Source of the DNA: Arthrobacter sp. fls2-241-R2A-200
Lineage (GTDB): Bacteria; Actinomycetota; Actinomycetes; Actinomycetales; Micrococcaceae
Assembly: GCF_030209745.1 (NCBI RefSeq)
Contig: NZ_JARVRJ010000009.1
Location: 248,001-312,000, forward strand
DNA: 64,000 nt
Direction: 5' to 3'
Shown here: positions 7,893-17,108 of the stretch, one piece after another
Numbering within the stretch: the first letter of the stretch is position 1
How the letters are laid out: each line of letters starts with the position of its first letter
Notes under the pieces: generated by a model
Database searches by the model: none
Told to the model about the DNA's origin: nothing
The model's input: only the letters and a program-made list of their open reading frames with translations
Position numbers and translations under genes: made by a program

Positions 7893-9919
7893 TGTCCACG
7901 CTCGTCCAAGAACGCACCACCGTCCAACCCGCCCCGGCGCGCGCCCCGCGTCGCCGGCCCGGCAAGCGCACCATCCTGCTGGCAGGTGCGGCCGTCGCCT
8001 GGCTCGTGGGATTCCTTGTCCTGCATGGCACCTCCACCCTGACCTTGCCCGCCTCCGAACTGACGGACCTGCACCGGTCCCTGAACCAGTTCAACGCCTG
8101 GGTGGCGGCGAACCGCGCGGACAACCCCGTCTTCCTGTACGTCTTCACGCCCCTGCGTGCCGCCGTCGACGCCGTCGCCAACGTGTTCATCACCACCTTT
8201 GCCGCGAGTCCCACAGGCCTGCGCCTGCCGGAAATCGGCTGGCTCGGAACCGTGGGCCTGCTGGGCTGGACTGCCTTCGCAGCAGGTAACGCCCGCGTCG
8301 CGTTGCTTACTGTCGCGGTCTTCACTTTCTTCGGCCTCCAGGGCCTTTTCCTCGAAGCCACCTACACGTTCGCACTGGTCCTCACGGCCGTTTTGCTGAC
8401 CCTCCTGGTCGGGATCCCACTCGGCATCCTGGCCGGCGTCTACGGCCGGGTGGCCAAGGTGATCACGCCGGTGTTGGACTTCATGCAGACCCTGCCGACA
8501 TTCGTGTACCTGGCACCGCTGGCACTGGTCTTCCTCATCGGACCGGCCTCGGCCGTCATCGCCACCGTGATCTACGCTGCGCCACCTGTAATCCGCCTGA
8601 CAGCGCACGGCATCCGCGCCATCCCGGAAAACACCCGCGAAGCTTCCGACTCCCTGGGCACCACGGGCCTGCAGCGGCTGGTTACCCTGCAGCTTCCCAT
8701 GGCCCGGAGGACAATCGTCATGGGAATAAACCAGAGCACCATGGCGGCCCTGTCCATGGTCACCATCGCGGCGCTGATCGCAGCGCCCGGGCTTGGCCAA
8801 GTGGTGGTACGGGCCCTGCAGTCGCTCGACGTCGGCACCGCGGTTAACGCCGGGCTCTCAATCGTCCTGCTCGCAATCGTGCTGGACCGGGTCACCACCG
8901 CCGCCAGCCGCCGAGCAGACCCGGCAGCGGCCCGGAACCGCAGGGTTTCCCGCAGGACCAGATACATCCTTCTTGGCATCACCCTGGTACTGGCATTGGC
9001 CATGGTGCAGCTTTCCCGGACCATGCTGTGGGCAGCCGCGTTCCCCAAGGATCTGAACATCGGCCCCGCGATCGTTCAGACCGTAGCGGCAGCCAGCCAG
9101 TGGATGCAGACCAACCTCTCCCTGTTCACTGTGTCCTTCCGGGAAACCGTCACCACCGGAATCCTCAACCCGTTCCAATCCCTGCTCACGGACACTCCCT
9201 TTTACATCCTCGTGGCCGTCATCGCCGTGGCAGCCTACGCACTCGGCGGCTGGAAGCTCGCTGCCCTGACCACGGCATGCCTGGGCGTGATCATCTACCT
9301 CGGCCTCTGGAGCGACTCCATGGTCACCCTGGCGGGCACCTTGGTGGCCACCGCTGTGGTCATGGTCCTGGGCATCATCTTCGGTGTCGCCATGGGCCGG
9401 TCCGAGCGGGTGGACCAGATCATGCGGCCACTGCTGGATGCTGGCCAGACCATGCCGGCCTTTGTCTATCTTGTGCCCTTCCTGGGCCTCTTCGGCGCCA
9501 CCCGCTTCACGGCGATCATCGCCGGCATCATCTACGCCGCCCCTGTCGCCATCAAGATCACCGCTGACGGCATCGCCGCAATCTCTCCCACGGTTGTCGA
9601 AGCCGCCGTCGCCAGTGGTTCCACCCCGTGGCAGGTCATCACCAAGGTCCAACTTCCGATGGCCAGGCAGACTCTGGCCCTCGCCGCCAACCAAGGCTTG
9701 ATCTACGTCCTGGCCATGGTGGTGGTCGGTGCGCTCGTCGGGGCAGGTGGCCTCGGATACGACGTCGTCGCCGGCTTCGTCCAAAGCGCGCTCTTCGGCA
9801 AGGGCCTCGCCGCAGGCGTTGCCATCGTCTTCCTCGGCATCCTGCTCGACCGGATGACCCAGGCCGCCGCAGCAACTCCTGTGCGGAAGATCCCCACAAC
9901 CAGAACCCGAACAACCTAA
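7892..9919 (+). CDS. proW: glycine betaine ABC importer permease, tandem-duplicated (fused) ProW
   Basis: A 675-residue membrane protein carrying two complete binding-protein-dependent permease domains, about residues 150-340 and 460-660. Each has the EAA coupling loop ending in QLPMAR (EASDSLGTTG... and EAAVASGSTP...). Normal ProW/OpuAB proteins have one such domain (~280-350 residues) and dimerise, so this single chain should form the whole channel. The N-terminus and the ~100-residue linker are also hydrophobic. The start ATG shares a base with the proV stop. Fused permeases are known in actinobacteria, but the family's usual form is single-domain. Confidence 0.9.
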   Translation: MSTLVQERTTVQPAPARAPRRRPGKRTILLAGAAVAWLVGFLVLHGTSTLTLPASELTDLHRSLNQFNAWVAANRADNPVFLYVFTPLRAAVDAVANVFITTFAASPTGLRLPEIGWLGTVGLLGWTAFAAGNARVALLTVAVFTFFGLQGLFLEATYTFALVLTAVLLTLLVGIPLGILAGVYGRVAKVITPVLDFMQTLPTFVYLAPLALVFLIGPASAVIATVIYAAPPVIRLTAHGIRAIPENTREASDSLGTTGLQRLVTLQLPMARRTIVMGINQSTMAALSMVTIAALIAAPGLGQVVVRALQSLDVGTAVNAGLSIVLLAIVLDRVTTAASRRADPAAARNRRVSRRTRYILLGITLVLALAMVQLSRTMLWAAAFPKDLNIGPAIVQTVAAASQWMQTNLSLFTVSFRETVTTGILNPFQSLLTDTPFYILVAVIAVAAYALGGWKLAALTTACLGVIIYLGLWSDSMVTLAGTLVATAVVMVLGIIFGVAMGRSERVDQIMRPLLDAGQTMPAFVYLVPFLGLFGATRFTAIIAGIIYAAPVAIKITADGIAAISPTVVEAAVASGSTPWQVITKVQLPMARQTLALAANQGLIYVLAMVVVGALVGAGGLGYDVVAGFVQSALFGKGLAAGVAIVFLGILLDRMTQAAAATPVRKIPTTRTRTT

Positions 9920-9993
9920 CCGTATGACCCGCCCTGCGCCCGCCAGGGCACGGAGGACATCTAGGAATTCCCCCCAACAAGGAGACCTAACAA

Positions 9994-10971
9994 ATGAAAA
10001 AAGCTGGACTGTTGTTGAAACGAACCCTTCCGGCGATGGCCGGAGCCGCGGCTGCCGCCCTGCTCCTGGCAGGCTGCGGGAGCGCCTCGGTGAACCAGGT
10101 GAATGCTGCCGGGGGGACCTCCGAGACGCCCTGCGGAACTGTCAATGTCGCCATGAACGCCTGGGTGGGGTACACGGCCAATGCCGCTGTGTACAGCTAC
10201 GTGGCAAAGAACAAACTTGGCTGCACCGTGGTCCAGAAGGACCTGAATGAGCAGATCTCCTGGCAGGGATTCGCCTCCGGTGAGGTGGACGTGGTCATGG
10301 AAAACTGGGGCCACGCTGACTTGGTGAAGCAGTACATCACTGATCAAAAAGTGGCTGTCGACGACGGCCCCACCGGCAACGAAGGCCACATTGGCTGGTA
10401 CGTACCACCATGGATGGCGGAGAAGTACCCCGACATCCTGGACGGCAAGAACCTGAACAAGTACGCCTCCTTGTTCGCAACCTCCGAGTCCGGCGGCAAG
10501 GGGCAGGTCCTGGACGGTGACCCCGCTTTCGTCACCAATGACGAGGCCCTCGTGAAGAACCTGAACCTTGACTACAAGGTGGTGTTCTCCGGTTCGGAGG
10601 CGGCCCTGATCCAGTCCTTCCGGACAGCACAGCAGAATAAGACGCCGCTGCTCGGCTACTTCTATGAGCCACAGTGGTTCCTCTCCGAGGTACCGCTCAA
10701 GAAGGTCAATCTGCCGGCGTGGACCCCGGGCTGTGACACGGACGCCGAAAAGGTGGCCTGTGATTACCCCACCTACAAGCTCAACAAAGTGGTTTCCAAA
10801 AAGTTCCAGGACAGCGGATCGCCCGCGGCCAAGCTGGCCAAGAACTTCCAGTGGACTAACGCGGACCAGAACTCCGTGGCCACGGACATCCAGGGCGGCA
10901 TGACGCCCGAGGCCGCTGCCAAGAAATGGGTGGACGCCCACCAAGACGCCGTGAAGACCTGGCTCAGTTAG
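9994..10971 (+). CDS. proX: glycine betaine-binding lipoprotein of the ABC importer
   Basis: 325-residue extracellular solute receptor (OpuAC/ProX type). It has a lipoprotein signal with lipobox LLLAGC and lipidated Cys28. The mature part begins with TVNVAMNAWVGYTANAAVY, which is characteristic of quaternary-amine binding proteins; Trp residues spread along the chain (ENWGH, GHIGWYVPPWM, EPQWF) could form the aromatic cage. AAGGAG precedes the ATG. It is third in the proVWX operon, 74 bases after proW, and is followed by a strong terminator. A small GC hairpin (GCCCTGCGCCCGCCAGGGC) lies in the proW-proX gap. Confidence 0.9.
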   Translation: MKKAGLLLKRTLPAMAGAAAAALLLAGCGSASVNQVNAAGGTSETPCGTVNVAMNAWVGYTANAAVYSYVAKNKLGCTVVQKDLNEQISWQGFASGEVDVVMENWGHADLVKQYITDQKVAVDDGPTGNEGHIGWYVPPWMAEKYPDILDGKNLNKYASLFATSESGGKGQVLDGDPAFVTNDEALVKNLNLDYKVVFSGSEAALIQSFRTAQQNKTPLLGYFYEPQWFLSEVPLKKVNLPAWTPGCDTDAEKVACDYPTYKLNKVVSKKFQDSGSPAAKLAKNFQWTNADQNSVATDIQGGMTPEAAAKKWVDAHQDAVKTWLS

Positions 10972-11041
10972 GCAAGACCGTTCATATGGTCTGACAGGCA
11001 GTTCTCGGAGCACCGATTGCTACTTGTTTCAGGTACATCAG

Positions 11042-11081
11042 AAAGTCACCCTCCCAGGAATCCTTGGGAGGGTGACTTTTT
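11042..11081 (+). terminator. intrinsic terminator of proVWX
   Basis: Stem AGTCACCCTCCCA / TGGGAGGGTGACT followed directly by TTTTT, 70 bases after the proX stop. This is a classical rho-independent terminator, and its arms would also serve the convergent hydrolase gene. Confidence 0.92.
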
Positions 11082-11091
11082 GCATGGAAGG

Positions 11092-12300
11092 CTAAGCCGG
11101 CCGGATCACCTTTCCGGATGGTTCCTTGTACGACGGCTCCTCAGGGGTGGGCGGCAAGGGTTCAAGTTCGTTCTGGATGCGTTCGAGCAACGGAAGGTAG
11201 ATGTCCGAGCTCCACTGCGGGCTCGCATGGGTGGGCCGGGCGCCTTGGGTACTGAGCACAGGGAGGGCCATGTTGGCACCGAACGCCTTGCTCCAGCCAG
11301 CACGGGCAGACTCGTAGTTCACGGTGTCATCAGCGGGGTTGCCGAGGAACGCCATTTTGGCCCCGCCGAGCTTGCCGGCGTATTGCACGCCGTCGAAATG
11401 GTAGATGTATGCCGACTCCGTTTGGATCAGCACACTGGACGGCGCGATCGGCGAGAGCTGCTCCAATGTCTGGTCCAGGATCTGCCGCCACGTTCGCTCG
11501 TCCTTGTGGGCCACCCGCTCCCCCAGCTCGTATCCGCCGCGTACCACGGAGGGAATCCGAACCCCGTTCTCGTAGAGGAACACCACGCCGTCGAACCAGC
11601 TTTCGTCCAGAACATCGGTCCGGTTGAAGGGGCTGGAGTCCAGGACAATCAGCTGCACCTGGACGCCGTACAGTTCCAGCAGCTTGGCTGCAACCTGTGT
11701 GGCCACCATCCCGCCGAAGCTGTGGCCGTAGAAATACAGCTTCTGGAGCTTGAGGGCGCGCACATGCAGGATGAGTTCGCGGACGATCTCGCCGACGTCC
11801 AAACCCAGGTTGGAATATCCGACGGCGGCCATCCGGCCCCGCTGGTGCAGCGCGGGACGCAGTGAGTTCAATATCCACTGGGCCTCCTCCCAGCTGGTTT
11901 TGAAACCGGGAAAGAGGAACCAGCTGGCGTTCGGAAAGTACAGGTCCGAGAAGGGGTCCGGGACCGGAAGGATTTTAGTGGTCCGGCGCTCGGCTTGGAC
12001 GTGCCGGGTGAAGAGCATGTCCGCTGCGAGCGCTACCGAAGCCCCTGCGGAAACGAGGAACCTGCGGCGGGACAGCGTCTTGAGGCGGGCGGCATACGGC
12101 AGGATCCGCGCCCAGTCGTCCCGTCCATCAGAGGTGTCAGCAGAGGTGTCAGGGCGGCCCCCCGCAGGCACAACCGGCGGGACCGGAGGTGCGCCCGGAG
12201 GCGTCGAAGGAGCAACGGCCGGACGCGTATCCGGTCGCTGTGGCGGGAGGCCCTTTTCCACCTCCGGCTCTGCAGGCTGTTTGCCTACTTGAAGGTCCAC
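11092..12300 (-). CDS. alpha/beta hydrolase with proline-rich N-terminus and internal signal/anchor
   Basis: About 402 residues. The first ~60 are Pro/Gly/Asp-rich and disordered. LSRRRFLVSAGASVALAADML (~76-96) looks like a Tat-type or signal-anchor segment. The remaining ~300 residues form an alpha/beta hydrolase with the nucleophile elbow GHSFGG (192-197) and LIVLDSSPF further on. The active domain should therefore lie outside the membrane. The substrate is unknown. The GTG start at 12300 has no clear ribosome site and the true start may be downstream. It follows pyrE on the same strand, but a functional link is not evident. Confidence 0.7.
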   Translation of the reverse strand: MDLQVGKQPAEPEVEKGLPPQRPDTRPAVAPSTPPGAPPVPPVVPAGGRPDTSADTSDGRDDWARILPYAARLKTLSRRRFLVSAGASVALAADMLFTRHVQAERRTTKILPVPDPFSDLYFPNASWFLFPGFKTSWEEAQWILNSLRPALHQRGRMAAVGYSNLGLDVGEIVRELILHVRALKLQKLYFYGHSFGGMVATQVAAKLLELYGVQVQLIVLDSSPFNRTDVLDESWFDGVVFLYENGVRIPSVVRGGYELGERVAHKDERTWRQILDQTLEQLSPIAPSSVLIQTESAYIYHFDGVQYAGKLGGAKMAFLGNPADDTVNYESARAGWSKAFGANMALPVLSTQGARPTHASPQWSSDIYLPLLERIQNELEPLPPTPEEPSYKEPSGKVIRPA

Positions 12301-12372
12301 GGAGCAAGCATAGGCTTCAGCGCGGCCGCCTTACAGTCCCGCGACCAGCCCGTTGGGAGTCCCGATCCGGCC

Positions 12373-12957
12373 TCAGTCGAGTCCCAGCTCGTCCTTGCCG
12401 AAAGCGAACAAGTACGGCACCCCGGTCTCAGCCTCGATCTTCTCTTTTGCACCGGTATCGCGGTCCACAATGACGGCGACAGCCACCACGTTGCCACCGG
12501 CCTTACGGACGCCTTCGACGGCGGTCAGGGCGGAACCCCCGGTGGTGGAGGTGTCTTCAAGGACCACCACGTTGCGTCCTTCCACCGAGGGACCTTCAAC
12601 CTGCCGGCCCATCCCGTAGGACTTCTGTGCCTTGCGGACAACGAATGCGTCAACGGCGCGGCCGGCGTCGGCAGCAGCGTGCATCACAGCGGTACCCACC
12701 GGGTCAGCACCCATGGTCAATCCCCCCGCGCACTCAAGGGGGACGCCGGCGTCGTCGATCATTGCCAGCATGACCTGCCCTACCAAACGGGAGGCCTCAT
12801 GGTGCAGGGTGATCCGGCGGAGGTCAATGTAATAGTCGGCTTCCTTGCCGCTGGAGAGGATGACCTTTCCGTGCACCACGGCGAGCTCTTTGATGAGTTC
12901 TAGCAGGCGGGCACGGGCGGCAGCAGTGTCAAGTGCAGGGGAACTGGTGGAAGTCAT
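12373..12957 (-). CDS. pyrE: orotate phosphoribosyltransferase
   Basis: 194-residue enzyme of de novo pyrimidine synthesis that joins orotate and PRPP to give OMP. It shows the type I phosphoribosyltransferase PRPP-binding motif VVLEDTSTTGGSA (131-143), the preceding VVRKAQKSYG loop and YYIDLRRITL near the N-terminus. ATG 12957 is preceded by AGGAACC. In this lineage the gene often stands alone rather than in a pyr operon, as here. Confidence 0.93.
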   Translation of the reverse strand: MTSTSSPALDTAAARARLLELIKELAVVHGKVILSSGKEADYYIDLRRITLHHEASRLVGQVMLAMIDDAGVPLECAGGLTMGADPVGTAVMHAAADAGRAVDAFVVRKAQKSYGMGRQVEGPSVEGRNVVVLEDTSTTGGSALTAVEGVRKAGGNVVAVAVIVDRDTGAKEKIEAETGVPYLFAFGKDELGLD

Positions 12958-12967
12958 GGTTCCTAGT

Positions 12968-14032
12968 TTAGAGGGCACCGGAAGCAGGGATGGCCGGGCG
13001 CCCGGCCAGGCGGTTGGAACCTGGGGCCGCGGCCGTTGCACGGATCACCAGGCCGGGACTCACGATGTGCTGCCGATAGTCCCCTCCGCCGCCCAACTGT
13101 TGGAGCAACGCTTCCATGCACCGGCGGCCGAGCTGTTCGAAATCCTGCCTGATGGTGGTCAAGGGAGGCAGGAAGAAGGCAGCCTCAGGCTGGTCGTCGT
13201 AGCCCACAACACTCATGTTCTCCGGCACCCGCAGTCCCGATTCGTGGACGGCCCGGAGCACGCCCAGAGCCATCTGGTCGTTAGCGACGAACACTGCCGT
13301 GACCCGCTGCTGCCGGACCAGTTCCTGCCCGGCCCGATACCCTGATGCGGCATCCCAGTCACCTTGAAGTAACACCTCTGGCGCCAGCCCCGCGTTGATG
13401 AGTGCCTCTTGCCAACCTTTGACACGCTCCGCGGCGTCGATCCAGTGGGGTGGTCCGGAAATGTGCCCTATGCGCTCATGGCCCAGGCCAATCAGATGTT
13501 CGACCGCGAGGCGGGCTCCCAGCCTTTGATTCAGGGATGCTCCGGTCAACTCGTTCCCGGTGCCGGCGCCCACGGCGACCATCGGCACCGGCACGGACAC
13601 TTCGCGTAGGGCAGCAAGGACGTCCGGATGTGGCACAAGGATGACTATCCCGTCCACGGACTGGTTCCGGAAATGGGCCATGGCGCTGTTGACGCTCTCG
13701 CCGGTGACTTCCCGCAGATTGGCGATACTGACGAAGTAGCCGGCTTCCCGGCCAGCCTGTTCCACGCCCAAGAGCGTGTTGGCGGGCCCGTACTGGCTGG
13801 TTTCACAGGCCAGCACGCCGATGGTCCGGGAGCGCCGGGTCACCAAGCTCCGGGCAGCGGTATTGCGCCGGTAACCCAAGCTCGTAATCGCCGATTCCAC
13901 CCGTTCTTTGGTTTTGCCACTGACATTGGGGTGGTTGTTCAAGACCCGCGAAACGGTCTGATGGGAGACACCGGCCAGCTTGGCGACATCACCCATGACA
14001 GGAGGCCTGGCAGGGGGTACACCGGGAGACAT
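12968..14032 (-). CDS. LacI-family regulator of the sugar importer/hexuronate locus
   Basis: 354 residues. The DNA-binding helix-turn-helix is VMGDVAKLAGVSHQTVSRVL (~12-31), with the hinge near 60 and a periplasmic-binding-protein-like effector domain to the end (IGVLACETSQYGPANT, IGHISGPPHW, VANDQMALG). The start ATG 14032 has GAGG upstream; an internal ATG at 13996 lacks a site. It is the last gene after chvE-gguA-gguB, separated by a hairpin and a 13-bp triple repeat. It is the likely ligand of the two operators upstream of chvE, although the LacI at 25620 is an alternative. Confidence 0.88.
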   Translation of the reverse strand: MSPGVPPARPPVMGDVAKLAGVSHQTVSRVLNNHPNVSGKTKERVESAITSLGYRRNTAARSLVTRRSRTIGVLACETSQYGPANTLLGVEQAGREAGYFVSIANLREVTGESVNSAMAHFRNQSVDGIVILVPHPDVLAALREVSVPVPMVAVGAGTGNELTGASLNQRLGARLAVEHLIGLGHERIGHISGPPHWIDAAERVKGWQEALINAGLAPEVLLQGDWDAASGYRAGQELVRQQRVTAVFVANDQMALGVLRAVHESGLRVPENMSVVGYDDQPEAAFFLPPLTTIRQDFEQLGRRCMEALLQQLGGGGDYRQHIVSPGLVIRATAAAPGSNRLAGRPAIPASGAL

Positions 14033-14042
14033 CCGAACCTCA

Positions 14043-14081
14043 CTGTCTGTTGTCGCTGTCTGTTGTCGCTGTCTGTTGTCG
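14043..14081. repeat. 13-bp tandem repeat, three copies, in the lacI 5' region
   Basis: CTGTCTGTTGTCG occurs three times in perfect tandem (14043, 14056, 14069), ending 11 bases upstream of the regulator's start codon. Copy-number change by slippage would alter spacing upstream of the ribosome site but not the reading frame. Confidence 0.9.
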
Positions 14082-14099
14082 CCACGGGTGGTGGCAATG

Positions 14100-14142
14100 C
14101 GGCCCGCACCCCGCCGTGCAAAACAGGGCGGGATGCGGGCCG
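14100..14142 (-). terminator. GC-rich hairpin between gguB and the LacI gene
   Basis: A 16-bp stem, CGGCCCGCACCCCGCC / GGCGGGATGCGGGCCG with one mismatch and an 11-base loop, lies 18 bases past the gguB stop. No T-run follows, so it may act as an attenuator or mRNA 3' stabiliser that separates transporter and regulator levels. Confidence 0.7.
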
Positions 14143-14159
14143 TTTGGAGCTGCCAGGCG

Positions 14160-15443
14160 CTACTTCGCGTCGGCACCCACGGGCTCTGCTGTGGTCTTCG
14201 GCACCGTTTCGGTGGCCGGGGGCGTCGTCTTCCACTTGAACCGCCTGGTCAGCGACGAGCCGCCACCGGATCCCGAGCGGTTCTTGTTGAAGATGTCGAA
14301 GCCGACGGCGAGGAGGAGCACCAGGCCCTTGATGAGCTGCTGGTAGTCCGTTCCAAGGCCGAGGATGGACATGCCGTTGTTGAGCACGCCCATGATCAGG
14401 CCGCCGATCATGGCTCCGGCGACCGTGCCGATGCCGCCTTGGACGGCTGCACCACCGATGAAGGCGGCGGCGATGGAGTCCAGTTCAAAGCCTGTTCCGC
14501 CGGCCGGCTGTGCCGAGTTGAGGCGGGCGGTGAACACGAGGCCGGCCAAGGCGGCCAGGACACCCATGTTCACAAACAGGCGGAACGTCACCCTTTTGGT
14601 CTTGATGCCGGAGAGTTCGGCTGCGTGGAGGTTGCCACCGATTGCGTAGGTGTGACGGCCGAAGATGCTGTTGTTCATCAATGCCGAGTAGAGGATGACC
14701 AGCACAGCCAGGACCACGAGCACAATCGGCGTGCCGCGGTAGCTGGCAAGCAGGAAGGTGATGATAAGCATCAGTACCGCGATGAAACCGTTCTTGACGG
14801 CGAACCAGGCCATCGGTTCATTCTCCAACGCGAACTTTGTGCGGACTCGGCGTTCCTTGATTGCCTGGAACAGGATGGCCGCCGTACCGCCCACACCGAG
14901 GATCACCGTGAGCCATTCGAGCACGGAGGTGCCCCCGGAGATGTCGGGCAGGAAGCCGCCACCGAGTGCACGCAGTTCGTTGGGGAAGGGGGTGATCTGC
15001 TGGTTCTTCAGCGTGATGAGGGTCAGGCCGCGGAAGATCAGCATGCCGGCGAGGGTGACGATGAACGCTGGAATTCCCACGTAGGCGATCCAGTAGCCCT
15101 GCCAGGCTCCCACGAGTGCGCCCACCAGCAAGCACGCAGGGATGGCTGCCCACCACGGCCAGCCCCACTGCACGATCATGACGCCGGCTACGGCGCCAAT
15201 GAAACCGGCCACAGAACCCACCGAGAGGTCGATGTGCCCGGCAATGATGACCATCACCATGCCGATGGCAAGGATCAGGATGTAGCTGTTCTGGACCACC
15301 AGGTTGGAAACGTTTTGCGGTTCCAGCAGGATGCCGTTGGTGAGGACCTGGAAGAGCAGGACGATCAGGATCAGGGCGACGAAGATGCCAACCTGGCGGA
15401 GGCGGCTTGTGAGGAAGCCAAGGGATTCTCGTAGGGCGGACAT
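14160..15443 (-). CDS. gguB: sugar ABC importer permease (GguB/XylH type)
   Basis: 427-residue multi-pass permease of the ribose/xylose/multiple-sugar class. Conserved segments include GMVMVIIAGHIDLSVGSVAG and GIPAFIVTLAGMLIFRG. Near the C-terminus is IAAAFIGGAAVQGGIGTVAG, which contacts the ATPase. The length above 400 matches GguB/XylH rather than the shorter RbsC. The charged C-terminal tail (SSLTRRFKWKTTPPATET) is cytoplasmic. AGAAGGAA precedes the ATG, which begins six bases after the gguA stop. It works with gguA and chvE. Confidence 0.9.
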   Translation of the reverse strand: MSALRESLGFLTSRLRQVGIFVALILIVLLFQVLTNGILLEPQNVSNLVVQNSYILILAIGMVMVIIAGHIDLSVGSVAGFIGAVAGVMIVQWGWPWWAAIPACLLVGALVGAWQGYWIAYVGIPAFIVTLAGMLIFRGLTLITLKNQQITPFPNELRALGGGFLPDISGGTSVLEWLTVILGVGGTAAILFQAIKERRVRTKFALENEPMAWFAVKNGFIAVLMLIITFLLASYRGTPIVLVVLAVLVILYSALMNNSIFGRHTYAIGGNLHAAELSGIKTKRVTFRLFVNMGVLAALAGLVFTARLNSAQPAGGTGFELDSIAAAFIGGAAVQGGIGTVAGAMIGGLIMGVLNNGMSILGLGTDYQQLIKGLVLLLAVGFDIFNKNRSGSGGGSSLTRRFKWKTTPPATETVPKTTAEPVGADAK

Positions 15444-15448
15444 GTTCG

Positions 15449-16978
15449 CTATTCCTTCTCTTTGGTCATGAAGTGCATGAGGGTTTCCTGGGTGGCCTCG
15501 GCGATGGGAACCTCGCCCGTGATGTGCCCTGCTGACAGGGTGTAGATTCTGTCGCAAATACCCAGGAGCTCCGGAAGTTCCGAGGAAATCACAATGACGG
15601 CCTTACCTTCGGCTGCGAGTTGGCCGATGATCGTGTAGATCTCGAACTTGGCGCCGACGTCGATCCCCCGCGTCGGTTCATCCAGGATCAGGACGTCCGG
15701 ATCGGAGAACATCCACTTGCTCAGCACCACTTTTTGCTGGTTGCCGCCGGAGAGCTTGCCTGTAATCGCAGCCACCGAAGGTGCCTTGATGTTCATGCTC
15801 TTCCGGTAACGGTTGGCGACCGTGGTTTCCTCGTTCTTGTCCACCCAACCGCCCTTGGCCAGCTTTCGCAGGGCGGCCATGGAAATATTCCGCTTGATGT
15901 CTTCGATCAGGTTGAGCCCGTAGTGCTTCCGGTCCTCGGTAGCGTAGGCGATGCCGTGGCCGATGGCGCCGGAAACAGTGCTGGTGTCGATCTCTTTGCC
16001 GTATTTGTAGACTTTGCCCGAGACCGCACGGCCGTATGTCCGGCCGAAGACGCTCATGGCCAGCTCTGTTCTGCCCGCGCCCATGAGGCCCGCAAGGCCC
16101 ACTACTTCGCCCTTGCGGACATTCAAACTGGCGCCGTTGACTACCATCCGGGCGTGATCTTGGGGGTGCTGAACGGTCCAGTCCTCGATGCGCAGCACCT
16201 CCTCGCCAATAACGGGGCTCCGCTCGGGATACAAGCTCTCGAGGTCGCGGCCCACCATGCCGCGGATGATGCGCTCCTGAGTGATCTGGCCCTGATCGAG
16301 CCGAAGCGTTTCAATGGACTTTCCGTCCCGGATGATGGTGACGGCGTCGGCCACTTTACGAATCTCGTTGAGCTTGTGGCTGATGATGATGCACGTGACG
16401 CCTTGGCCCTTGAGGTGCAGGATGAGGTCCAGCAAGTGGTCCGAATCCTCATCGTTGAGTGCTGCGGTGGGCTCGTCCAGGATCAGGAGCTTCACCTCTT
16501 TGGAGAGCGCCTTGGCGATCTCCACCAATTGCTGCTTGCCGACGCTGATTTGCTGGATGGGTGTGACCGGGTTTTCACTCAGTCCCACCCGTGCCAGCAG
16601 CTTGGCCGCTTCCAGGTTGGTCTTCCGCCAGTCCACCCAGCCGTTACTGGCCAGTTCGTTGCCAAGGTAGATGTTCTCGGCGATTGACAAGTACGGGCTC
16701 AGCGCCAGTTCCTGGTGGATGATCACGATTCCGCGCTTCTCGCTGTCCGAGATGCTGGAGAACTCGCAGGGTTCGTTTTCGAACAGGATGTCGCCGTCGA
16801 AAGTGTTGTGCGCATAGACGCCGGACAACACTTTCATCAGGGTGGACTTCCCGGCTCCGTTTTCGCCACAGATGGCGTGGACTTCACCCCGGTTGACGTC
16901 CAGGGTGACGTCCTGAAGGGCCTTCACCCCTGGAAAGGTCTTGGTGATTCCTCGCATTTGAAGAATGGGTACGTTCAT
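15449..16978 (-). CDS. gguA: sugar ABC importer ATP-binding protein, two cassettes (GguA type)
   Basis: 509 residues with two ABC domains in one chain. The first has Walker [10 protein letters not shown] (38-46), signature ISVGKQQ and Walker [12 protein letters not shown]. The second has the usual degenerate Walker [10 protein letters not shown], then signature LSGGNQQK and [16 protein letters not shown]. This architecture is standard for RbsA/XylG/GguA importers of monosaccharides. It lies between chvE and gguB in one operon. The ATG has GGGA about nine bases upstream. Confidence 0.92.
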   Translation of the reverse strand: MNVPILQMRGITKTFPGVKALQDVTLDVNRGEVHAICGENGAGKSTLMKVLSGVYAHNTFDGDILFENEPCEFSSISDSEKRGIVIIHQELALSPYLSIAENIYLGNELASNGWVDWRKTNLEAAKLLARVGLSENPVTPIQQISVGKQQLVEIAKALSKEVKLLILDEPTAALNDEDSDHLLDLILHLKGQGVTCIIISHKLNEIRKVADAVTIIRDGKSIETLRLDQGQITQERIIRGMVGRDLESLYPERSPVIGEEVLRIEDWTVQHPQDHARMVVNGASLNVRKGEVVGLAGLMGAGRTELAMSVFGRTYGRAVSGKVYKYGKEIDTSTVSGAIGHGIAYATEDRKHYGLNLIEDIKRNISMAALRKLAKGGWVDKNEETTVANRYRKSMNIKAPSVAAITGKLSGGNQQKVVLSKWMFSDPDVLILDEPTRGIDVGAKFEIYTIIGQLAAEGKAVIVISSELPELLGICDRIYTLSAGHITGEVPIAEATQETLMHFMTKEKE

Positions 16979-17108
16979 CGTCAATTCCCACTGACTGTTT
17001 GAAAGCTTGGCCGATCCGAGGATTCGGAGGCTCTTGGGAAGGTTGTGGCCCCGCCGTGCTGGACGATAACGAACAGGACGACGGGACCACAACCGTGGAC
17101 GTGCTTAC

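Noticed and set aside
13980..15434. 484-residue plus-strand frame across gguB
   Set aside because: The composition is typical of an antisense frame (Glu/Asp/His/Gln-rich, no domain); the minus strand has the permease with conserved motifs.
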